Part shown: in pieces, positions 7,999 through 15,729 of the stretch | Layout: each line of letters begins with the position of its first letter | Position numbering within the stretch: the first letter of the stretch is position 1 | From: an uncultured Lachnospiraceae bacterium | GTDB lineage: Bacteria > Bacillota > Clostridia > Lachnospirales > Lachnospiraceae | DNA: 34,533 nt | Assembly (NCBI GenBank): GCA_946405185.1 | Contig: CAMJGH010000022.1 | Coordinates: 1 to 34,533, forward strand | Direction of reading: 5' to 3' | Position numbers and translations under genes: made by a program | Notes under the pieces: generated by a model | Database searches by the model: none | What the model was told of the DNA's origin: nothing | The model's input: only the letters and a program-made list of their open reading frames with translations

Positions 7999-9903
7999 AT
8001 GGCAGTCATGATGAAGCGGGAAGACGGGTTTGTGCGCGTGGCAGCCGCCGTGGCGCCGGTGCGCCCGGGGGATCCGGAGCGCAACGCGGCGTCCATGCTG
8101 GCGCTGATGAAGGAGGCAGACGAGCAGGGAGCGGATCTGATCACGTTTCCGGCGCTGGCGCTGACGGGCGCCACCTGCGGGGATCTGTTCCGCCAGCAGA
8201 CACTGCTGCGCGCAGCCGAAAAGGCGCTGGAGCGCCTGATCGCCGGTTCCGCCGGGCTGCAGGTGACGGCGGTGGCCGGCCTGCCGCTGGAGCTGCGCGG
8301 GGCGGTGTATTCCGCTGCCGCCGTGATCCGGAACGGGAAGCTTCTCGGCTTTTCGGCTGATCCCGCTCCGAAGCAGGAGAGCCTGACGGCCTATCCGGCG
8401 GGTGATGCGGACACGGTACCGTTTGGCGGGGAGGAAGTCCTGCTGGGCGACATCCTGTACGCCGATGCGGACGACGCCCGCATCATGTTCGCCGTGACGG
8501 TGGGCGAGGAGGCCTGCGGGTTCCGCCTGCAGGCGGAAGCGGCTGCGGCCGCCGGCGCCGTGATCGTGGCCAACTGCGGCGCGGCCCCGGAGACGGTGGG
8601 TGTGCGCGCCCGCCGCGAAGAAGCCGCTGCGGCGCTCTCGAGGCGCCTGCTGATCGGCTATGTGTCGGCCATGCCCGGCGCCGGCGAGTCGGTGCAGGAC
8701 AATATCTACGGCGGACACCGCCTGATCGCCGAGGCCGGAAAAGTCCCGGAGGCGGCGGAGATCGGCGAAGCCTGCGGGCTGACGCTGGCGGACATCGACG
8801 CGGACCGGCTGCTGGCCCTGCGGAGAAAGACCGGGATGATCCCGGATGACGCGGACGCGTTCATGGTCCCGGATGCACTGGTGCGCCCCACAGAGCGGGA
8901 ACTGCTGCGCGATGTCACGCGCCTGCCGTTCCTCTGTGAGAACGAAGAGGAGATGGCCGCCCGCGCGGAGGAGATCCTGGCCATGCAGGCGCAGGGACTG
9001 GCCTCGCGGATGGCGCACATCGGCGCGAAGGCAGCCGTGCTGGGGCTTTCGGGCGGCCTGGATTCCACGCTGGCGGTGCTGGTCTGCGCCAGAGCCGTCA
9101 AGCACCTTGGCCTGCCGTCGGATGCTGTGCGGTGCGTGACCATGCCGTGCTTCGGCACCTCCGACCGCACCTATCAGAACGCCTGCGGGCTGGCAAAAGC
9201 CTTGGGGGCGGACCTGCGCGAGATCCCCATCCGCGATGCGGTGATGCAGCACTTCTCGGACATCGGGCATGATCCGTCCGTCCACAATGCGGCATTTGAA
9301 AACGCACAGGCGCGCGAGCGCACGCAGATCCTCATGGATTATGCGAATGACTGCGGCGGTATCGTGGTGGGCACGGGCGATCTGTCGGAGCTGGCGCTCG
9401 GCTGGGCCACCTACAACGGTGACCACATGGCCATGTACGGCGTGAACGGGTCGCTCACCAAGACGCTGATCCGCGCGGTGGTCGGGCACGTGGCGGACAC
9501 GGCGGAGGATCCCGCCCTGGCCGCCCTGCTGCGGGACATCCTCGACACCCCGGTGAGCCCTGAACTGCTGCCGGCAGAGGACGGCAGGCAGCAGAGCACC
9601 GAAGGGACGCTCGGCCCCTACGAACTGCACGATTTCTTCCTCTACGCCTTCCTGCACGACGGCTTCGGCCCGGCCAAGACCTTCCGCCTGGCCTGCCGCG
9701 CGTTTGAAGGCACCTACGAACCGGCCTTCATCCGCACGGTCATGACCACCTTCTTCCGGCGGTTCTTCGCGCAGCAGTTCAAGCGCTCCTGCATGCCGGA
9801 CGGCGTGGGCGTGGGTTCTGTTTCCCTCTCGCCCCGCGGCGCCTGGAGCATGCCTTCCGACGCGTTTGCCGCGGCCTGGATGCGCGAGATCGAAACCCTG
9901 TAA
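7999..9903 (+). CDS. nadE: NAD(+) synthetase, glutamine-dependent type with a degenerate glutaminase domain
   Basis: About 634 residues in two domains. The C-terminal ammonia-using synthetase looks intact: the PP-loop SGGLDS is at residues 351-356, and GTGDLSELALGWATYNGDHM is conserved. It would amidate deamido-NAD with ATP. The N-terminal nitrilase-fold glutaminase is recognisable from GADLITFPALALTGATCGDLF and the later AGAVIVANCGAAPETVG. However, all three catalytic positions appear replaced: Ala52 for Glu in FPE, Asp121 for the Lys normally in PKTYLPNY, and Gly169 for the Cys in EICED. A Lys at 125 is nearby and could confuse the second assignment. The start is ATG 7999 after GGGGAG; ATG 8008 and ATG 8011 are alternatives. 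The gene follows ribF by 19 bases. Confidence 0.93.
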   Translation: MAVMMKREDGFVRVAAAVAPVRPGDPERNAASMLALMKEADEQGADLITFPALALTGATCGDLFRQQTLLRAAEKALERLIAGSAGLQVTAVAGLPLELRGAVYSAAAVIRNGKLLGFSADPAPKQESLTAYPAGDADTVPFGGEEVLLGDILYADADDARIMFAVTVGEEACGFRLQAEAAAAAGAVIVANCGAAPETVGVRARREEAAAALSRRLLIGYVSAMPGAGESVQDNIYGGHRLIAEAGKVPEAAEIGEACGLTLADIDADRLLALRRKTGMIPDDADAFMVPDALVRPTERELLRDVTRLPFLCENEEEMAARAEEILAMQAQGLASRMAHIGAKAAVLGLSGGLDSTLAVLVCARAVKHLGLPSDAVRCVTMPCFGTSDRTYQNACGLAKALGADLREIPIRDAVMQHFSDIGHDPSVHNAAFENAQARERTQILMDYANDCGGIVVGTGDLSELALGWATYNGDHMAMYGVNGSLTKTLIRAVVGHVADTAEDPALAALLRDILDTPVSPELLPAEDGRQQSTEGTLGPYELHDFFLYAFLHDGFGPAKTFRLACRAFEGTYEPAFIRTVMTTFFRRFFAQQFKRSCMPDGVGVGSVSLSPRGAWSMPSDAFAAAWMREIETL

Positions 9904-9906
9904 GAT

Positions 9907-9956
9907 GACAGAGGGACAGGTTATCTGTCATATGACAGTTGACCTGTCCCTCTGTC
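9907..9956. repeat. Nested palindromic (REP-like) element after nadE, followed by a T-run
   Basis: The 15-base arm GACAGAGGGACAGGT (9907-9921) is perfectly complementary to 9942-9956. The interior contains a second perfect palindrome, CTGTCATATGACAG, at 9925-9938. TTGTTTTTC follows at 9957-9965, so a plus-strand transcript could terminate here. The nested structure and GGGAC arms look like a dispersed repeat rather than a plain terminator. Mobility is inference. Confidence 0.75.
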
Positions 9957-9999
9957 TTGTTTTTCAAAAAGACAGTTTCCAAAACCATATATACGCCGG

Positions 10000-10034
10000 C
10001 GGCATCTTCGGTTACACTGAAGATGCCGTTTTTT
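10000..10034 (+). terminator. Intrinsic terminator just upstream of the GH106-like gene
   Basis: CGGCATCTTC (10000-10009) pairs perfectly with GAAGATGCCG (10019-10028) over a 9-base loop, followed by six T residues (10029-10034). It lies only 26 bases before the ATG of the next gene. It may terminate nadE transcription or act as a leader attenuator. I found no convincing promoter between it and the next ribosome binding site. Confidence 0.8.
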
Positions 10035-10059
10035 GTCTGTCAAAAAAGGAGGCTGCGCG

Positions 10060-12897
10060 ATGAAAACGTTTGACTGGAACCAACTTTCCGAGCCCGGCAA
10101 GAAGTACCGTCCCATGGTCCGCTGGTGGTGGACGGGGCTGGACGTGACCGAAGAGGAACTGGAACGGGAACTGGACGATATGGACGAAGCCGGTTTTGCC
10201 GGCGGCGAGATCCAGGCTTTCACCCGCAACGACGCCAAGTTTGATCCCACCAACCGGGAGATGGCGGCGCGGGTCCACCGCTACGCCACGCCGTATTACT
10301 TTGATCTGGTGCGCCGGCTCATGGAAAAAGCCCGCGAGCGCGGCCTGATCCTGGACCTCACGGCCGGCTCTGGGTGGCCGATGGGCGATACCTCCATCAC
10401 CCCGGAGACGGGCATGCAGGGGCTGATCGTGGGCTCCGTTACGGTGGAGGGCGGAAAAGGCCTGCAGCGCGTGGAGCTGCCGCAGGCGGACGCCGCCATG
10501 GACGCCCTGCTGGGGCCGGAGAAATCCTCCTTCCAGAACATCAACGGGCGCATCATCCAGGTGATGGATTATCCGTCCATGAAATCCGCCCTCAAACTTC
10601 AGCGCGTGACCATCGGGCGGGCACTGGGAGAAGACGGCGGGTATCTTCTGAACCCGGAAAAGCCCACCGTGATCGATGCCGCTTCTGTTAAGGACGTGAC
10701 GGGGTGCCTGGTGAACGGCCTTTTGGACTACGATTTCGGCGAGGGCACCTGGGTGGTGTTTGCGGCCTACGCGGGCCCCAGCTACCAGCTGGTCAAGAGC
10801 GATTCCAAGCAGATCCCGGCCAAACGCAGCCTGGTGGTCAACCACTTTGCCAGCGGCCTGATGGACCAGTATCTGGAGCGTCACATCGGCAGAGGCCGGT
10901 TTGAGGAGTTCTCGCCGGATACCTTCCGGGCCTTCTTTGAGGATTCGTTCGAGCTGATCGGGCCGTACTTCTGGACCGACGCCTTCCTCACGGAGTTCCG
11001 CAACCGCAAGGGGTATGAGCTGACGCCGTACCTGCCGTTTCTGATGACCACGCCCGGCGCGGTGGATGAGGCCGGCCTGCCGGTCGGCTCCTACGTGCTG
11101 TCCGATGAGATGACGGACCGCATCGTCTACGACTACGAATCCGTGCTGGCGGACATCTTCTGCGAGTACTTCCTGGAGCAGTCGGCCGAGTGGGCGCACG
11201 CCCACGGCACCAACGCGCGCGTGCAGTGCTACGGGCACGTCATGGACACGCTGCGGGCCTTCGGCCGGGTGGATATCCCGGAGACCGAGCAGCTGGCCTG
11301 CAACGGCCTGATCGATTTCATGAAGCTGGCCGGCTCGGCCGCGCACCTGTACGGAAAGCCGCTGGTCACCGCGGAATCGCTGGTGTGGCCGGAGCGCGAC
11401 TACATGGAAACGCCGCTCAAGTTCAAGACCGGCAGCGACCGCCTGACCATCTGCGGCGTGGGCCAGATGATCTACCACGGCATGCCGTACTTAAGCGAGC
11501 GCTACAAATACCCGGGGTTCTTCCCGTGGCACGATGCGCACGGCACGTTTGTGGCGCGCACCAACCCCATGTGGCCGTGGATGAAGCAGACGAACCTCGC
11601 CATCGCCCGCAGCCAGTACGTGGTGCAGGAAGGCGAGCCTGTCATCGACGTGGCCGTCTACACGGACAACCTGTTCTATGAGTTTTCCGGGAATCTGGTG
11701 GAGGAACTCTCCAAGGGTGAACTGGACGGCATTGACCGGGCGCCCGAAGTGCCGGGCCGCATCCGCCCGCTGCGCCTGAACCGCTGGGAAGTGCTGGCCA
11801 GAAAGGCCCGCGAGGTCAACATGGCGCTGGTGGAGGCCGGGTACGATTACTGCCACATCAACCGCGAGATGCTGGGGACCGCCCATCTGGAGAACGGTGT
11901 GCTGGTGGCCGGAAACGCGCGCTTCAAGGCGCTCGTGGTGGCGCCGTGCGATTTCCTCTCGCCCATGAACGCGGGCGTCATCAAGGCGCTGCGCGAGAGC
12001 GGCTTCCCCGTGATCTTTGCGGGTGAGGTGCCGAAGCGCCAGCCGGGCTTTGCCAACCACGAAGCGGGCGATGCCTACGTGAAAAACTGCCTGTACGGCG
12101 CGGAAGCGGTCACGGACGTGACAGCCGCGCTGAAAGAAGCCGGTGTGGCCGGCGGCGTGTGCTTTGGAGGCGCCAGCGGTCTGCAGCACGTGCACCGGCG
12201 CTTTGCGAATGCCGACGTCTATTTCATCCGCTCCTCGGTGTTTGACAGGCGGATGGTTACCCTGACCTTCCCGGTCAGCGGGAAGAGGGCGTATGTGACG
12301 GACCCCTGGACCGGAAGGCTGGCCGCTGTGGGGGCCGCAGAAGAGGACGGCGTCTCGAAGATCACCCTTCCGTTTGTGTCCTACGGCACGCAGACGGTCA
12401 TCTTCACGGACGAGGAAGTGCCGGCGGATGACGCGGATTTCCTGGCCGTCATGCGGGCGGCCGTCGAAAAGCCGGCCTGCCTGGATCTGTCGAACGGGTG
12501 GAAACTGACGGTGGAGAGCTTCTTCGGCGGCGAGCCGGTCGTGCTGGAAAACGTGTCCGCCGGCGACTGGGCGGATAATGAGCGTCTGGCGGATGTGTCC
12601 GGGAAGGGCACCTACGAGAAGACCTTCACGCTGGAGGCATCGGTACCGGAAGATGCCGTGCTGGATCTGACGCTGGTGGGCGACATCGCCGAGGTGTGGG
12701 TGAACGGCACGAAACTGCCGGATCTGCTCTCGCTGCCGTACGCCGCCAGGGTGGGGCACCTTCTGAAGGAAGGCGAGAATACTGTGTGCGTCCGCGTGAC
12801 CACCACGCTGCGCAACGGCCTGATCGGGCAGGATAAGTTCATGAAGAAGCGCCAGCACGCCATGGCCGGCATGGTCGGACCGGTGGTGGTGCGGTAA
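10060..12897 (+). CDS. GH106-like glycoside hydrolase (alpha-L-rhamnosidase-like)
   Basis: A 945-residue protein without a visible signal peptide, so probably cytoplasmic. The N-terminus (KYRPMVRWWWTGLDVTEEE, then ELDDMDEAGFAGGEI) and DLTAGSGWPMGD match the GH106 pattern of a TIM-barrel core. The last part (WVNGTKLPDLL, LLKEGENTVCVRVTTTLRNG) resembles the carbohydrate-binding beta-sandwich of GH2/GH106 enzymes. GH106 enzymes remove terminal L-rhamnose from plant glycans; the true substrate here is unknown. The start is ATG 10060, placed 7 bases after AAGGAGG. The frame is open slightly further upstream, but that stretch overlaps the terminator. A convergent Gfo/Idh oxidoreductase next door is compatible with sugar catabolism. 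Confidence 0.82.
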   Translation: MKTFDWNQLSEPGKKYRPMVRWWWTGLDVTEEELERELDDMDEAGFAGGEIQAFTRNDAKFDPTNREMAARVHRYATPYYFDLVRRLMEKARERGLILDLTAGSGWPMGDTSITPETGMQGLIVGSVTVEGGKGLQRVELPQADAAMDALLGPEKSSFQNINGRIIQVMDYPSMKSALKLQRVTIGRALGEDGGYLLNPEKPTVIDAASVKDVTGCLVNGLLDYDFGEGTWVVFAAYAGPSYQLVKSDSKQIPAKRSLVVNHFASGLMDQYLERHIGRGRFEEFSPDTFRAFFEDSFELIGPYFWTDAFLTEFRNRKGYELTPYLPFLMTTPGAVDEAGLPVGSYVLSDEMTDRIVYDYESVLADIFCEYFLEQSAEWAHAHGTNARVQCYGHVMDTLRAFGRVDIPETEQLACNGLIDFMKLAGSAAHLYGKPLVTAESLVWPERDYMETPLKFKTGSDRLTICGVGQMIYHGMPYLSERYKYPGFFPWHDAHGTFVARTNPMWPWMKQTNLAIARSQYVVQEGEPVIDVAVYTDNLFYEFSGNLVEELSKGELDGIDRAPEVPGRIRPLRLNRWEVLARKAREVNMALVEAGYDYCHINREMLGTAHLENGVLVAGNARFKALVVAPCDFLSPMNAGVIKALRESGFPVIFAGEVPKRQPGFANHEAGDAYVKNCLYGAEAVTDVTAALKEAGVAGGVCFGGASGLQHVHRRFANADVYFIRSSVFDRRMVTLTFPVSGKRAYVTDPWTGRLAAVGAAEEDGVSKITLPFVSYGTQTVIFTDEEVPADDADFLAVMRAAVEKPACLDLSNGWKLTVESFFGGEPVVLENVSAGDWADNERLADVSGKGTYEKTFTLEASVPEDAVLDLTLVGDIAEVWVNGTKLPDLLSLPYAARVGHLLKEGENTVCVRVTTTLRNGLIGQDKFMKKRQHAMAGMVGPVVVR

Positions 12898-12920
12898 GGT
12901 TCAGTACGACAGGAAACAAA

Positions 12921-12962
12921 AAAGGGCTCCGGCGGATCCATTGTTCCGTCCGGAGTCCTTTT
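12921..12962. terminator. Bidirectional terminator between convergent genes
   Basis: GGGCTCCGGCGGA (12924-12936) pairs imperfectly with TCCGTCCGGAGTCC (12945-12958). The 5' side is preceded by an A-run and the 3' side is followed by TTTTC, so it can serve both the GH106-like gene and the minus-strand oxidoreductase. Confidence 0.75.
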
Positions 12963-13003
12963 CATGAGGGAAACGAAACAGGTGACGAAAAACCGTCTCT
13001 CTG

Positions 13004-14182
13004 TCAGAAAGTCAGTTCAAACACGGCTTCTTCCGGAATGCCGGCGGCTGCCCGTTCTTCCTTGGTGGGGAAGCGGCGCTCGGCCGTGCAGGCGCGCATG
13101 AGGGCGATGAGCCCCGGCACCTGGCGCATGTCGCGGCCGTTTGCGGCTTCCGGTACTTCGGCCACGTGATCCTTTTCGAACGGGAGGAAGTGATCCTTGT
13201 GGTCAAAGACGGCCTCGCAGAACGTGGAGAAGGCCATGACTTCCTCGACGGAGCAGGGGAGAGGAGCGCCGTCGCGCACCGCACGCACCATGACGAATTC
13301 CTTCTCGGCGGTATCCTCCGGCGAGTAGGTGGTGCCGTAATCGCGCACGCTGCCGTCTGCCATATGGGCGACCAGGCGGTCCTCGTCCATGTCGTAGGTG
13401 ATGGTGCCTTTTTCAAACTCGTAGGTCATGCGCGGGTTTTCGTTCACCTCGCCCACGTGCGTCACGCAGAGGGTGAAATCCCCGCCGCCCGCGAAGTGCC
13501 CGTGCAGGAGGCACGTGTCAAACGTCTCGATGTCGTAGGCGTGCGCGGTGATGACCTGCGCATCCTTCGCGTGTTCCCCGAGGATGAAGAACATGTTCTG
13601 GAGGTAGTGGGCTGTGGCGTTGGTGAGGATGGAATCGTGCACCGGCACGCCGGCGGCGTTATTGATGCGGCCCTTCCAGGGGCTCATCGTATAGTAGGTG
13701 TAGGCGCGCTGCCAGTATACGCTGGTGGAGAAATGGACAGGCTTTCCGAAAATCCCGTCCGCGATGTCCTTTTTGATCTGCAGCATGGACTTGGTGAAGC
13801 TCCACTGGAAGCCCACGGCAAGCAGACACCCGGACTCATCGCGGGCTTTTCTGATGGTTTCGATCTCTTCAAGATCGGCCGCCAGCGGCTTTTCGCACAG
13901 CACGTGGATGCCGCGGGCAAAGCAGGCGAGGATCTGCTCCATGTGGACATTGATGGGCGTGGCGAGGAACGCGATATCCGGCTTGAATTCATCCAGCGCG
14001 GCATCAAAATCCCGGCGGATGGGGATGTCCTGCTCCACGGCCAGATGGTAAGCCGGCGTGTCGGTGGCGTACGGATCCACCGCTGCCACGAAGCGGATCT
14101 CGTCTTTGTCATAGATGTCGCGGTAAGCGCGCAGATAATGGCCGGCGTACAGGCCCAGGCCTCCCAGAAGAACGCGGATCAT
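13004..14182 (-). CDS. Gfo/Idh/MocA family NAD(P)-dependent oxidoreductase
   Basis: 392 residues. The N-terminal Rossmann fold opens with MIRVLLGGLGLYAGHYLRAY and reaches an Asp (VDP, residue 36) after the second strand. The family motif EKPL lies at residues 97-100, and the C-terminal alpha/beta domain is of usual size. Members oxidise or reduce sugars, inositols and sugar derivatives with NAD(P); the substrate cannot be predicted. The start ATG 14182 is preceded by AAAGGAG; the frame is open 30 codons further but lacks a ribosome binding site there. A strong promoter and a cre-like site lie directly upstream (14225-14272), suggesting carbon-source control. Confidence 0.9.
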   Translation of the reverse strand: MIRVLLGGLGLYAGHYLRAYRDIYDKDEIRFVAAVDPYATDTPAYHLAVEQDIPIRRDFDAALDEFKPDIAFLATPINVHMEQILACFARGIHVLCEKPLAADLEEIETIRKARDESGCLLAVGFQWSFTKSMLQIKKDIADGIFGKPVHFSTSVYWQRAYTYYTMSPWKGRINNAAGVPVHDSILTNATAHYLQNMFFILGEHAKDAQVITAHAYDIETFDTCLLHGHFAGGGDFTLCVTHVGEVNENPRMTYEFEKGTITYDMDEDRLVAHMADGSVRDYGTTYSPEDTAEKEFVMVRAVRDGAPLPCSVEEVMAFSTFCEAVFDHKDHFLPFEKDHVAEVPEAANGRDMRQVPGLIALMRACTAERRFPTKEERAAAGIPEEAVFELTF

Positions 14183-14189
14183 AGTACTC

Positions 14190-14201
14190 CTTTCGCGAAA
14201 G
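14190..14201. promoter_or_regulatory. 12-bp palindrome in the leader of the Gfo/Idh gene
   Basis: CTTTCGCGAAAG is a perfect inverted repeat between the promoter and the start codon, partly covering the ribosome binding site on the minus strand. It could be an operator half of a LacI-type system or a translation-blocking hairpin. Function is not shown. Confidence 0.4.
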
Positions 14202-14224
14202 CAAGCGTTATGCAGACGGCTGTC

Positions 14225-14238
14225 TGAAACCGCTTTCA
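14225..14238. promoter_or_regulatory. cre-like operator (CcpA/LacI-family site)
   Basis: TGAAACCGCTTTCA matches the catabolite-responsive element consensus TGWAANCGNTNWCA at every position on both strands. It overlaps the expected transcription start of the minus-strand oxidoreductase gene, 5 bases past its -10 box, the usual place for repression. A local LacI-family regulator could also bind it; none is encoded in the window. Confidence 0.65.
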
Positions 14239-14243
14239 TCGGC

Positions 14244-14272
14244 AGTATACCGCAGATTTCCGCAATTGACAA
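14244..14272 (-). promoter_or_regulatory. Sigma-A-type promoter of the Gfo/Idh gene
   Basis: On the minus strand, TTGTCA (14272-14267), a 17-base spacer, and TATACT (14249-14244). Spacing is ideal and both boxes are near consensus. Confidence 0.7.
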
Positions 14273-14287
14273 CCGAAAACGCCTTTC

Positions 14288-14316
14288 TTGCGCATCGCCG
14301 CACCGGATGATAAAAT
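14288..14316 (+). promoter_or_regulatory. Probable promoter of the MATE exporter gene
   Basis: TTGCGC (14288-14293), a 17-base spacer, then TAAAAT (14311-14316), 40 bases before the ATG. It is divergent from the oxidoreductase promoter. Confidence 0.5.
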
Positions 14317-14356
14317 GGCGTCGTTGACAAGGCGGCGGAAGAGACAGGAGGAGTAT

Positions 14357-15724
14357 ATGGCCGGAAAAGGAACCGCACAGTTTGACAAGATGACCAAGAC
14401 GCCCGTGTCGCGGCTGATCCTGACGCTCGCGGTGCCCACGGTCATCTCCATGCTGGTCACGAACGTCTACAACCTGGTGGATACGGCTTTTGTGGGGCAG
14501 CTGGGCAACTCGGCGTCCGGCGCGGTGGGCGTGGTCTTCGGCTACATGGCCATCCTGCAGGCCATCGGGTTCATGTGCGGGCAGGGCGGCGGGAGCCTGG
14601 TCGCCAGGCTTTTAGGCGCGCAGAAGGAAGACGACGCGTCCCGGCACGCTTCCACGGCCATCTGTTTCTCCTTTTCATTCGGGCTGGCGGCCGCGCTGCT
14701 GACCACGGTCTTCATGGATCCGGTCATCTCGTTCCTGGGAAGCACCGATACCATACGGCCTCACGCGAAGGTCTACATCCGCTACATCCTGATCGCGGCG
14801 CCGTTCATCACGTCCAGCTTTACCATGAACAACATCCTGCGCTTCGAGGGCAAGGCCGTGCTGGGCATGGTCTGCCTGTTTGCCGGCGCGGTGGTCAACA
14901 TGGCGGGGGATCCCATCCTGATGTTCGGGTTTGACATGGGCCTGGCCGGTGCGGGGCTGTCCACATGCCTCTCGCAGATCCTCGGCTTCTGTCTGCTGCT
15001 GTCCATGTTCCTGCGCCGAAAGACTACCTGCCGGCTGCAGCCGTCGTTCATCACGCCGGCGCTGCTCGGCAATATCTGCGCCACCGGCCTGCCAAGTCTC
15101 CTGCGGCAAGGGCTGCAGTCGGCGGCTACCATCATCCTCAACTGGGAAGTGAGGCCGTACGGGGATGCGGCGGTGGCGGCTATGAGCATCGTCTCGCGTG
15201 TGACGTTCTTTGTGTTTTCGGTGGCCATCGGCATCGGGCAGGGCTTCCAGCCGGTCAGCGGGTTCAATTACGGCGCGGGGTATTACTCCCGCGTGCGCAA
15301 GGGGTACCGCTTCACGCTGATGGCGGCAGAAGGCCTGATCATGGCGGCGACTACCGTGATGTTTCTGCTGTCCGGGAATGTGATCGGCATTTTCCGCGAT
15401 GATCCGGAAGTCATCCGCATCGCCACAAGGGCGCTGCGCCTGCAGTGCGGGGCGCTGTGGTTCTTCCCGATGGCCATGGTCACGGAGATGATGCTGCAGT
15501 CCACCGGGCACAAGGTGGGCGCTTCGGTGCTGTCGTCGCTGCGCAGCGGCATCTGCTTTATCCCCACGCTTCTGATCCTGGCGCACCTGCGGGGGCTTGC
15601 GGGCATTCAGGAAGCACAGCCGCTGGCGTACGTGCTGTCGTTCTTCCCGGGCCTGGCGTTTGGCATCTGGATGATGAAAAAGATGCCGGCAGGCGACCAC
15701 CCGGTCGGGAGCGGGGCGCCGTAA
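14357..15724 (+). CDS. MATE family multidrug/metabolite exporter
   Basis: 455 residues, almost entirely hydrophobic, with the spacing expected for 12 transmembrane helices in two six-helix halves. The N-terminus (TPVSRLILTLAVPTVISMLV, then YNLVDTAFVGQLG) is the MATE signature. QGFQPVSGFNYGAG occurs in the second half, as is usual for the family. Such transporters export cationic drugs or metabolites using a Na+ or H+ gradient; the substrate is not predictable. The start ATG 14357 follows AGGAGGAG; upstream in-frame codons from TTG 14288 overlap the promoter. mutY begins 5 bases after the stop. Confidence 0.93.
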   Translation: MAGKGTAQFDKMTKTPVSRLILTLAVPTVISMLVTNVYNLVDTAFVGQLGNSASGAVGVVFGYMAILQAIGFMCGQGGGSLVARLLGAQKEDDASRHASTAICFSFSFGLAAALLTTVFMDPVISFLGSTDTIRPHAKVYIRYILIAAPFITSSFTMNNILRFEGKAVLGMVCLFAGAVVNMAGDPILMFGFDMGLAGAGLSTCLSQILGFCLLLSMFLRRKTTCRLQPSFITPALLGNICATGLPSLLRQGLQSAATIILNWEVRPYGDAAVAAMSIVSRVTFFVFSVAIGIGQGFQPVSGFNYGAGYYSRVRKGYRFTLMAAEGLIMAATTVMFLLSGNVIGIFRDDPEVIRIATRALRLQCGALWFFPMAMVTEMMLQSTGHKVGASVLSSLRSGICFIPTLLILAHLRGLAGIQEAQPLAYVLSFFPGLAFGIWMMKKMPAGDHPVGSGAP

Positions 15725-15729
15725 GAAAA

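Noticed and set aside
7945-9657. Minus-strand open frame of 570 codons opposite nadE
   Set aside because: It is the high-GC shadow of nadE with typical artefact composition (His/Arg/Gln-rich) and no motif.
14324-14329. TTGACA at 14324 as a -35 box for the MATE gene
   Set aside because: No -10 box occurs 15-19 bases downstream, and the ribosome binding site would fall inside the promoter.
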